This document shows positions 27,201-38,067 of a stretch of DNA of 64,000 bases, one piece after another; position 1 is the first letter of the stretch, and every line of letters begins with the position of its first letter. The notes beneath the pieces are model-generated. The model was not told the DNA's origin and did no database searches. It saw only the letters and a list, made by a program, of their open reading frames with translations. Position numbers and translations under genes: made by a program. Source of the stretch: Pegea sp. RAD2-039 (taxonomy: Eukaryota; Chordata; Thaliacea; Salpida; Salpidae); contig JAQGEQ010000161.1 of the NCBI GenBank assembly GCA_034620365.1, positions 124,001-188,000 of the forward strand, read 5' to 3'.

Positions 27201-28025
27201 AACAAATCAAAGTCTTTTATATATTGAAATATATATATAAGCCGTATTTAAAGTAAAGAAAAATAAAATTATCAATTTATAGAAAAATAATTATTTGAAA
27301 CTGTCTGCTTGATTTCGTTTTTTAAATAAAAACATATTTCACTTTTACTTGTTGCAAAATTTAGTTAAAAAGCTTTTTAATCTAATCTCTCTTGCAAATA
27401 ATTAAGTACAAAATAATTTAGAAATATTTTGATACACTAGAGATCAGTTTTAGGATATAAACTAATGATAATTAGAGCGAAACTCTGCATACACTAAAAC
27501 CATTCCAAATATTCTACTTTAAAAACCTTTTTTTACTTCAGCAAAAAGCCACTTTGCTAGATTTTACTGCTTACAACATAATTTTAATCGTCTAAAAGCT
27601 ATTCTATTAATCAAATAGCTCTTTTAAGCTTATAAAACCAAATAAAGTATCTTTTGAACAGTAAATAGAAGATACAGATTGAATTTTGATCCTATAATTA
27701 AATTTAAGTTTGAAGTTAAAAGTATTTCAAATCTAATTAAACTACAATATCAATGTTTTAGACAAAACAACAGTATTTGAAATATTACAAGAAAGTTTTT
27801 TAACCTCTGAATTGCTTTTGAACGCTTATAGAGATTATCTCAATTATAAAATTTATCTTAAATAATTTATGATTACACTTAAATATTAAAGATTTGTTAT
27901 TTAAACATCATTAAATTTTATATTTTACAAAATATTTTTAACGAATAATCAATACTAGCTTAAAGATGATTCATTTCAATTAAAGACAAATTATCTGTAT
28001 TTTAAGAAAAATTCTTAATTTTTAG

Positions 28026-28100
28026 GGCCTTACAAGGAAGTTCAATGGAAGAACCCGGGGAAGAAGACTTTTAACTTTTTCAAAAGAAACTTTTAATTGA
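28026..28100 (+). CDS. Orphan terminal-exon-like piece, unknown
   Basis: After the acceptor AATTTTTAG there is a 25-codon open frame ending in TGA. It has clearly non-background codons: Gly- and Arg-rich, including GRTRGRRLL. No linked upstream exon or start could be found, so this may be the 3' exon of an unseen gene, a pseudogene scrap or chance. Confidence 0.2.
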   Translation, partial: GLTRKFNGRTRGRRLLTFSKETFN

Positions 28101-28869
28101 TTAAAAACTGTAATCTTTTTTTATTTGCTCTTTAAAGTATTGTTTTTTCAGTTTGCTGAAAATTATTTCGAAATACTTTTTTAATGCTGTCAAAACTATT
28201 TAAAAGCTTTTTATGCATTATACAAAACTTTTAATAAACAACTTAAAGTAGTTTTCTATAAAACCTTTCTGTTCCAAAATTATCCATTTTATCATCAAAA
28301 CTTTATATTTTATCTTTTTTCACAAACTAGAACAACAAATCTATGTTGTGTAATAGCAACAAACTTTCTTGATATATCTTGTTAGAGAGGTTTTTTTTAT
28401 CACTTTAGCATTTTACTGAAATGTATTCGAATAAAACAAAATTGAAGTAAATTCGATTTGAGATACAAAGTACATCAACTTGCTAAAGTTTAGAGTTTCT
28501 AGCCACTTTATAGAGCATGGTATAAAACGTTTGATTAATCTTGCATTTAGATACTAAATTATTCATTTATTGACTAGCCAGTGAAAAACATTTTACTCAG
28601 AACTCAATTTTATCTATTGATTAATGCAAAATGTATAACTTTAGATTAATAATTTTATAATGATAAAGTTTTATTATAACTTTTTGGGATTCATAAAATT
28701 TTGTAAAAAGTTTCAAACTTTTTTAAGTACTTTATTAAGCTCATAATGAATGTAGAAATAACCACAATCTTTACGAGTAAACAGTCTAAGATTGAGCAGT
28801 TCCCAGCAGTTTTCATGTTCACATATCTCTATAATAATTATGAGATTAGCAAGTTATTGGTTGCTAATT

Positions 28870-29100
28870 TATCATGACTTGCCTGCGTGGGTTTCAATCT
28901 CATTTCGTCATCGAGCCAAGTCGCGCTGTATTGCTACGAGCAAACATAACTTATAATTGCTTCAGGAAAAGTACAGACTAGGGAGGAAAACCTACAGCCT
29001 GTGGACACTGAGATCATTGTACGCTCATTGTACGGATCATTGTATCCTAGCGTACGCTGCTGTTCACTATAATCAAAGCGCATGCGCAATAACTTTAGCT
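28870..29100. repeat. Dispersed repeat fragment with internal triplication
   Basis: This GC-richer block shares a segment with intron 4 of the phosphoesterase gene: CACTATAATCAAAGC at 29065-29079 is identical to 52935-52949, and similarity extends about 15 bases either side (GCGTACGCTGCT against GCATACGCTTCT upstream, ATGCGCA downstream). Just upstream, at about 29012-29045, a unit close to ATCATTGTACG occurs three times in a row. Two copies in 24 kb with sharp edges suggest a mobile element, probably a SINE or a LINE end. The 71-codon open frame across it has no family resemblance and was not called. Confidence 0.55.
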
Positions 29101-32100
29101 AGAGATAAAGAAAAGAAAAATCAACTTATTTTTTTTAATTTTTACATAAATTGTATTAAGCTAATAAGTTAACTTAAAACTCATAAAACAAACTATTTAA
29201 AAATGAGAAATTTTATCCAATTTTATTGATATATTTAGAAAAATATCTTAAAGTCATTTGGCTTAATATATTATAACTATATGAATAATAGATACAGAGT
29301 TAGAAATATTTCAGTAGTATATAAATCCAATTAATAGTTTCCCAAAAATATTGAAAAAAAATAATTTCAAAGCCAAACATTTGTAAAAATATTCCTTGTA
29401 CAAATGACAAAATCTGAAAAAGATGATTTTTAACCATTTTAAGTGATATTATAATTTGAAATAGTTTGAAATTACATTTTAAAAGAAATTTATTCTTATT
29501 TATTTTGCAAATACTTTCTTGACATTTTGTGAAGGCTGCAAAATACGAATTTAGCTTTTATTCAGATGAAAAGAAATGTTACCACAATAAAGTTGAACTA
29601 ATTTCAAAATATTTGTAATCACAAAAGCAATTTATTTTTTAGTTTTGATATTAAAAGGTTTTAACTTTATTTAATCAAGAAATATCAATCAAATTATGTA
29701 AAGCTCAAATTTTCCAAGAATCGGTTTCTAACAAATATTTTGTATTAAATTTAAAACAAAACCCTTTTTAAAATACTTAGCCGTTAAAATTGTTCATTTT
29801 TAAAAAGAAATTGTTCTTTTTTTCGATTTTAACCAACAAATTAATAATAAGTATAAATAAACAATTTTAGTTAAGCTGGTATTGATAAAAATTATTAGAA
29901 AACAATTATTATAACCAGTAAAATTATTACTTATAAATTATAAAATCGATATGTTTAAAAAATGTCAGTTATGTGGTTAAAATTTCTAGTTTAATTTTAA
30001 AATATTTGTGGTATATTTAAACTTTTTAAATTCTTTTTGCTTGATTGAAACTTTTAATATACTTGAGGTATCTAATATCAAGCTTATGAAGTATTTTCAA
30101 AATAGAGAATTCTGGCTTATTAAAATGCCTGATAACATATTGAACAAATAATTTGGTATATGTAAAAACACTCTCATTACAATATAGAAATGGACTTGTT
30201 TAGTCAAATAAACTAATTTGAATGTTTAATAAGAAATATCAAAAAACCTAATTGATTGAAGTTTTGTTGAAACTTTATTTTAAGCTCTTATTGAAATTAG
30301 CAGCACAACCTTTTTTTCTCTCAATTCTATCTTAAATAAAAGTGGTATTTTTTCGTAGTTAAAAAATAACATGTTTTTGAATTTTATCATAAGTTACAAC
30401 CGTTTAGATATGTTTGTAAAATTTCAAAAATTCAATGAAAGCGATTTTTACTATTACATAAAAAAAAATGTTTTTGTGCTGATGTAACAAATATGTGAAT
30501 TAAATATAAGTGACTCAAAAAAGTTTGTATAAAAAGGGGTTCGAAATTTCATCAAAAGTTGAACAAAATAAACTTAAACTTTGGTGTTTTATATTTCGAA
30601 ATTTATTCTAAAAGTTTATCTCTTCTCAAATAACTTTATTTATAATTTGAATAGCAAACCAAACATTAATTGGTATGAAACTAAAGTTTTATTTATAAAT
30701 ATCTTGTGATATATAAATATTTTAATAGCACTCAAAATGAGTAAAAAAGTTTTATAATCAAAAAACTATTTTAATTATGGTAATAATAACAATAACTTAA
30801 TTTATTTTATAACCGTAGATATTATTACAACTCTAAGTTAATATATTTTAATTTTTGAAACTATAAATTTAATTCCAACATATTTCTTTTAATTTTGTTA
30901 AAACTTCCAAAACCCCCAATCTTTAATAATTATAACAAATTGGTTGAAATCGTTACCCAATTTTATATAATCATAACTGATTAAATACTTTTAAAGATGT
31001 CGGATTTAAAAACAAGATTGTTTCCATGTATAAGTTTACAGATTTCCTGTTGAAACACGACTTGACAAATTTTCAACAAACTTTTTTTTGAAGTATTCGA
31101 ATTGACTAAATTATAGAAAAAAGAGAGTTACGTCATCTGACGGAAACTGACTAGTTAACATGATTTTAATTTTCTTAAGGTTTTAATCTTTTAATTAAAC
31201 ATGTTTTTTGTAACTGTGTCATAGAAACTTGCCTTATTTCTAGGTTATGGAAAAATTAAGACTTTATATTTATTGTAATTGAACTTCAAAAAGTACATCT
31301 GCTTATTTCATCTGTAATAAGTTGTTTTGTCTCATTTTAAATTTAATAATCTCATTTTCTACGAAATAATCTTGTTTTTGTAACCTAAGTGTTTATCGAA
31401 TTAGTTTTTGTATACTATTTAAAAAATATTGCTTCATAGTTCCAATTTTATTTTAACTTTGATAAATAATTTTTTACTTTATATAAATAAAAAACTTTGG
31501 AAATTAAAACTTAACTTTGGATTTTAAATTTCATAATTTGAAATGTACTACTGTTTGCTTTCTTAAATTCTTATTGGGAAATTTATGAATGATATAAAGA
31601 TTGTATTTATATCTTTTACCTAATAATGTTCCAAAAATAACTGAATTTTAATAATTGTCTCTTTGATCTAATTTAAGGTATTTAAGATATTATTTCTCTT
31701 TAGTGTCCATATCATTTATTATCTATATAGAAAAAATTAAGTCTCTTAAAAGATTTATATATTTGGAGTTGATATTTTTTATAATAGAATATAGATTTAA
31801 ATAATTTTCAAAACTTTACAAAACCAATAAAAATATTGTTTTCTTTATATGTACAACAGAAGGTTGAAGTTACTTGTAATGTTCTCAAATCAAAGTCCTC
31901 TCTATCTTTTTCGTGGACTGATTCGACTTTTTATCACTTGTAAACTAAATCCGTTCTCGCATATGTCTAATCTCGTAAAATAGTTTTGTTATAGCCTCTA
32001 GAACTGTCATTTCACTGTAAGCCTTCTTTATTCATCAACACGTGAAACATTCAAATAAGTTAACTGTTTTCGGTATTTTGTTTTAAACATGGTGATGTCT

Positions 32101-35100
32101 TTAGTAAATATACAGATGAGCTTCGGGCTCTCTTTGTCATCCGCTAGATTAAAGAGAAAGTTTGGTTTATGATTATTTTGTTCAAATTACTCTTTAATCA
32201 ATAGAAATTATAATTTTAAAAACTGTATCCACAAAAAATCGTCGACTAGCTTGCTTTCACAATCTGATTTTGTTAAAAAGTCTTTATCTTTTACTTCCAA
32301 ACTAATTAATGTTACATAATTTTTTTCTTTAATTCATCTAGGAATTCAGTTTGTTTTGAAAGTTAACTAAATTTTATGCTTTGTTATATCCGATTTTATC
32401 CAAAAAATAGTTAAGATATCGTATGATACATAGTTTATTGCTTTTTACTTCTTTATCTGGTTTATGAATTTTGGCGGAATCTTCGTATTTATTCAAAAGA
32501 AAAGATTTTTAACATTTTAGTTGAACCAACTAACACCAACTAAAACAAAATTGTGACTGTAAATTATGTAGTTGTGATTTATTGGTTAGGTAAGTATTTC
32601 TTAGATTTATTTTATCTACTCATTTTGAAATTTTAAAATCAAAAGCTTGAATTTTTTTTAAATAATTGGCAAGAAATTAAAAAAATGTATGTTAAATCAG
32701 ATTCAAAATATTTGTATTAAAATCATATTTTTATATATTTTTGTTATTAAATCAAAATGTAGACTCTTTATTTTTTGACAAATATTTTTTAGTTTAGTAA
32801 ACAGTTTTCAAATATTTACTAAATCAATTTTTAACCATTTGATTTAGTTTAAAATAACCATTGGGCACGAAATTCGCTAAACTTTGAAATTAGCTTTAAA
32901 AAGTTAATCTTATCAAGTCAAATATATTTTTCTTGTTAAACTCAATTGTATTTTTGAAAGTATGATCTTTAAAAAGATCTATCTCTAATTTTTCACTTGT
33001 TACAATCGCCAAAAATGTTTACATTGAAAATAAACAGCAATTTTCTTTAATTTTATTGAATAATAAAAACTTCAAATTTTTTTTAAACTAACTTAAAATC
33101 ATGCTTTAAAATTTTGGGTTTTTCTTCATTATATTAGATTAAATAAAACATCTGTAAGAAAAATATTTAAAATTATTTTCAAAAATAAACTAAACGATGA
33201 ATGTAAACAATTCCTTTTATAAACTCTTAAACATTGTTTTAGACCAAAATAATTAAACAAGCTTTTTTTTAAAAGCAAAAATGTAAATATACAATAACAA
33301 TTTAGCTCGTTCAAACACGGAAGTGACTTTATTGTAACTTAGTCATCTGATTTTCAAGTTAAAGTTAATGGTATATTTTCCTAAGTAATTGATACATTTT
33401 AATAGAAGCTATAAGATATTTTAATTTTTATAAGACATCACCAAATAATTTCATGAAAAATGTTTTCGGTTAAAATGAATTTTAGTTTATCACTTTCAAA
33501 GCAGATTTGAAAATTTGAATTTTTCTTACATTTTAATGTTTCTAAACTTTTTGTTTGAAAACTTAAAAATTGTATTCATGTAACAAAATGATAATAAAAA
33601 TGATATTAAACTTTGTACTAAAATCTTTAATTAATTTTTTTAAGTAAAAATACGAAACTGGTAGGTGGCGATAAAGAATTTTTTGTAGGAACCTCAACTT
33701 TCATATAATTTTAAATATAAGAAGCTAAATAATTTTAAAACTTATTGTTGTGATAACATATAAAACTAAATTTTTCGAAATTTCAATTATAAAAACACAG
33801 TTTTAATACTGTAACAATATTTACCATCGAAAAATGTATCAAAAATATTTAATTTTGAAATTTAATTTAGTTTTAAACTTTCTAAAGATTTTAATATTGA
33901 ACTATAAAATTGTCCTTTTTAAACAACACATTAAAAAAATTATAAATATTATTTTTTATTATTTAGAATTTTCTCCCACAATTGACTTAAAAATTAAAGT
34001 ATATAAATAAGTATTTGGTCAAATATTTATTTTTAAACAACTATAAATTGAAAACATTAAGTTAATAGCTTTAATATTATCAGTAAACACAAATTTGAAA
34101 ACTCATAATACATGAAAGCATATTATCTATAAATAAAAGTTTATCATATTTATAAATTAACTAGAACCTACAAAATTTTATAAAAATTTACAGCCTTAAG
34201 CTATTTCATTAATTTGACAAAATAAAAACTTTTAAAATTGTTTAAATTAGTTTTTTTTTGTTTAGCAAGTTTACGTTCAAAATTCTTCAAATAACCAGAC
34301 TAACAATTTGAGTTTTTTGGCACATATTCTAATTTATATTATAATAATTTTTATACATCAACATGGAGATAAAATTAGAAATTATATATATTTGAATATA
34401 CAACTTGTGTTCATAGAGTAAGCACGAGTTAAAATTTATTTAAAAATAGATAATAATTATAAATTCTGTTTTAACTATTTAAAATACACTGAATAATATT
34501 ATCAGTAACTTATTTTTATCTCATTTTCTTTAATTTAAAAAATACTTTTAAAGCTATCTGAAAAATTTCAAAAGGACTTTTAGAGGATAAACAAATAAAA
34601 ATGTAAATATTTAATTAATCAAATAAACTATAAACTGTTATTTTATTATTTCCGTTCTTCGAGAGTTCTTGTTAGTTCAATGAAAACATTCTCTTCTGTT
34701 CAACTAATACATAGAAACTAAGAAAAAAGGAGACATTCTATAAAAGCAGGTAGAAGTTAAGTTAATTTAGTCTCATGGTAGGTTCATAAGCAACGTTGAG
34801 ACTGAACAGTCTATGATGGTAGAAGTGAAGGAGTCAGTATTATAGAGAATCTTTCATTTGAGAAATATTCAAACTCTACAAGCGACTTGACTACTTTTTC
34901 GTTATTAAGTATCCAACTATATTTAAGAATTATAGAAATACTTTAACGCAATTAAGTAGATTTGTAATTATGAAAGATTTGAGTTACTTGGATCATTAGC
35001 CAGTTTAACCAGGGATGATATTTCATTATGAATTGTAGATTAAGTCAATCATATATGAAATATTCTCCAAGTCAGTTTTATAATATATAGCCTTGTGTGA

Positions 35101-35203
35101 ACATTATAAGCTAGTTTTCAAAGTGATATGCAAAAGTATTCTGTTGTTCAACAGGTTTCCATCAATTTGGTTTATTTATCTTTTTGTTACATAAACGAAA
35201 ATT

Positions 35204-37387
35204 ATGAATTTGAATATTCTTTCATGCCTACTCCTTTGCGCTATGTTAAACTGTGTCATATCCAGTCCTTTGGAGCTTGGAAGTGCTAATAGACTGAACA
35301 GCCTTGAGATAATGAAACGAGTCAAGGTAGGTTGAATAAGTTTGAAAATTATTTATAACTAATATTTGATTTTAAGGTTTTTATCAAAAAAATGAATAGT
35401 CCAAGAAATTCGAAAAAGTTTTGTCCTCTTATAAAAAATATTGATCGTAGAACGATGCAAGTTTATATAAGCAAATCATCAACAGAAGATCTTTCAGTGG
35501 TAAATATTTCTACAGTCTCTAGAAAAAGCATTTTGGGTTTAAACGAATTTTTTCACAAATGATAATTTTGTAGGTTGTTCCTAGAGCTCAATTATCCAAT
35601 GAAAAATATGAAGCAGTTGTTGTCGTTGATCCCTTCCCAAACCATTCTTTTGGACATCCACTTTTGACTTTTTATGTCAAAAAATTATCACGAAAGTCTT
35701 GTAGAAGACACGGAGGAAAGTCATTCCAGAGTAAGTTCAAATTTTGATGAGTTTCTTCAGTTTTAAATCAAATAAATTGTAAAAATTATTCAACAAACTT
35801 TTTGTCACAGAAAAAACCTTTTGTTTAATTCCATCAATTCCATCTTCTGAGACTGGCTGTGAAACTAATATGCTCCCTTTGGTATACTCAGCTACTGAAT
35901 TTGAAATTAGTAAGTACTTTAGATGATTACTTTATGACAAAATTTAATTATTCAAAAACTAACTTATAAATTAATTTTGCAGCAAATCAAACAAGACAGA
36001 CTCTGAGATGTTACAGCGTTCAAAACTTCAAACCTTGCCCCAATAAAATTTATCCAGTATCAGTTAAAAATTGTGAGAATTCTTATGATGAAGCTAGATG
36101 TAACCAAGCAGAGGTAAGAAAAGTTAAAGTTTTATCTCGATAATTATTTCATCGATTGAACAAAGTACTCTTAGAATTTTTAGTTTAGTTTAATGTAAAC
36201 AAGCATTCATTAAATAGTTTTAACAATTTCTACAGTGCTGCCAATTTCAAAATTTTCTATTTTTTACTACTAGAGTGAAAATCAGAGACTAACAAACTGC
36301 AATGGAACTAAATGTGATTACGGAATGCTATTGTTTGGTGGTTGGGACAAAGTCACTCCTGAAGAACAACATGAGCTGAACTTGCTGAAAATGCATAATA
36401 TGCTAACAAGAAATAGTTTTAGCGATGAAAACATTAAAGTTTTTTATCAAGGAAATGTAACAAGTGAGTTACGATTTGTTATTTAGAAATAGAAAATAAT
36501 AAATAAACAAATTCATATTAAATTTTTTTTGTAAATTCCGATCTTATTGAACTATTTGAGCAATTATCAACATAGCAAGAAATAAATAATCGTTTTTTTT
36601 CAGTTAATGTGCCGTTTTTCAACTACTTGCCTCCAGTAAACAAAGTCTCAGTTCGTTCTCACATCCGCAGAATCTGTTCTAGCAGCTGTGTTGACTCTTT
36701 TGTTATTTATATGAACGGTCATTCCAATACAGATGGTTCTACTTTATTCACTGACGCAAACGAGAACGGCCAAGTAAGATTACGTCTTCGATCGTTTATG
36801 TACACTGTCAACAAACGTTTTCAGTGAAATAATCTAATCAAATACTTTTTTTGTGACCTCATTAAACTGTTCTTAGGTTGATGAAAATGAACGTTATTCA
36901 CCTGATGAACTTTTGGATGATATTGAAGACTGTTCTGCAGATCATCTCTTTATAATGATTGATCAAAGCCGTGCAACTGAAATAAAGAGAAAGTTTGATC
37001 TACGGTCCTATCCTTCGAGCTATTCCCTTGTTGTTCCCAGTGAAGACTTTAGTCCTACCAGAGGTAGTAGGTCCTCTACCTACCAGTGGTCTAAACTAAC
37101 CCCAACAAGTCCCTTTTCATCAGCCTATACTGTAAGTTAATTTTCTAATTATTTTTTTAAACTAACTAATGGTAAATAGGTTGCTGAGTTGAATATTTGG
37201 TTTCATAATCTAAAGATTTATTTTATAAAAAATCTCTAAAATATTTGTTTTCCTATAATAGGCTACAGCTGAAACATCAAATGGTGACCATGCCAACAGA
37301 TTCACTATATTTGGAGGTTCATCTGAAATGACAGAAGAGCAGCTAGCGAACCAGATGGGCTGCTTTAACCAATCACAACAAAGTTAA
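35204..37387 (+). CDS. Secreted caspase-fold (clan CD-like) protein, Ser at nucleophile position
   Basis: Nine exons (35204-35326, 35377-35499, 35574-35730, 35811-35909, 35983-36113, 36274-36463, 36604-36773, 36877-37131, 37262-37387) join in one frame of 457 residues, with GTRAGT-type donors at most junctions. Residues 1-20 are a signal peptide. Residues 42-211 form a Cys-containing region (57, 125, 139, 151, 177, 186, 198, 207) with a conserved-looking FGHPLLTFY at 108-116; I do not recognise it. Residues 225-440 follow the caspase/legumain order: a strand and turn MLLFGGWDK (229-237), a helix and a 'NIKVFYQ' strand, then VIYMNGHSNTDG (308-319) with His314 where the catalytic His lies, then a strand ending FIMIDQSRA (356-364) where D-x-C/Q-A-C-G is expected. 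Ser362 replaces the cysteine. Residues 325-336 match an EF-hand loop. A secreted, possibly inactive or serine-using relative is inferred; the fold is not proven. Confidence 0.8.
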
Positions 37388-37597
37388 AAGAGAACGTTTA
37401 CTCTTACCTTCCATAGATAGATTTATGCATTTTAGAACATTGGTTCTAAATTTTTTCTCTAAACGGTTTTCTTAAAAGTTCTTTCTAAAAGTGTTTTTCA
37501 ACAGTATGGGTTTTCTATTAGACAAATTGTCGAGGCTTTGCTTGCTTCATTTTCTTTTCTTATTTCTGAAGAGTCTTTTATACGATTGTCGTTGATA

Positions 37598-37603
37598 AAT
37601 AAA
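37598..37603 (+). terminator. AATAAA polyadenylation signal of the caspase-like gene
   Basis: AATAAA 211 bases after the TAA at 37385-37387. It lies before the convergent CSL gene's own signal at 37892-37897, so the two transcripts need not overlap. Confidence 0.4.
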
Positions 37604-37891
37604 CTGTGTAGACTAGTTGGGTAATGTTTTTTTTCTCCCAATTAATTGTCTGTTAGAACAGCTTGAAGATATTCTTTTAATCAGAATTTTTTTAAGTTAG
37701 TTGTATATTATTAGATATTAATGATGTGATGCTTTTTAAGTAAGTTTTGGTAGTTATTTGACATAATGAAAAAATAGATGCGGAAATTTGCGATTTTTCA
37801 AAAAAAAATTCAAAAGTATATATTTATTTTTATGTTGTACATATATAATGATTTTAATCAATTAAAGACAGATTAGAAAAGAGCTTCAGAA

Positions 37892-37897
37892 TTTATT
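37892..37897 (-). terminator. AATAAA polyadenylation signal of the CSL gene (minus strand)
   Basis: TTTATT on the plus strand is AATAAA on the minus strand, about 170 bases beyond the CSL stop codon at 38068-38070. It is the first good candidate I saw downstream of that stop. Confidence 0.4.
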
Positions 37898-38067
37898 AAT
37901 GATATTTTGTCATATGAGAATTACTTAATGACAGTTGTTTGCGCAATCAAAGAAAAGATTAAATCTTAAAGATTAGCAGTCTTAAGAAATGCTCCTTCGT
38001 CATAGTAATGATCGAATAGTTTATAAGTATATTGTAAAAAATTCTAAATTGAAATCATTACATCATT

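Larger units (their letters stand above)
24240..35200. other. AT-rich intergenic desert
   Basis: Eleven kilobases without an identifiable gene. Items seen: an orphan terminal-exon-like piece at 28026-28100, the repeat at 28870-29100, and a block of somewhat higher complexity at about 31880-32160 containing GATGAGCTTCGGGCTCTC. The ORFs at 24253-24444 and 33129-33314 have background composition and were not called. Confidence 0.5.

Noticed and set aside
33129-33314. Minus-strand 61-codon open frame
   Set aside because: Composition is background (F, L, N, I, K) with no splice sites or family resemblance.
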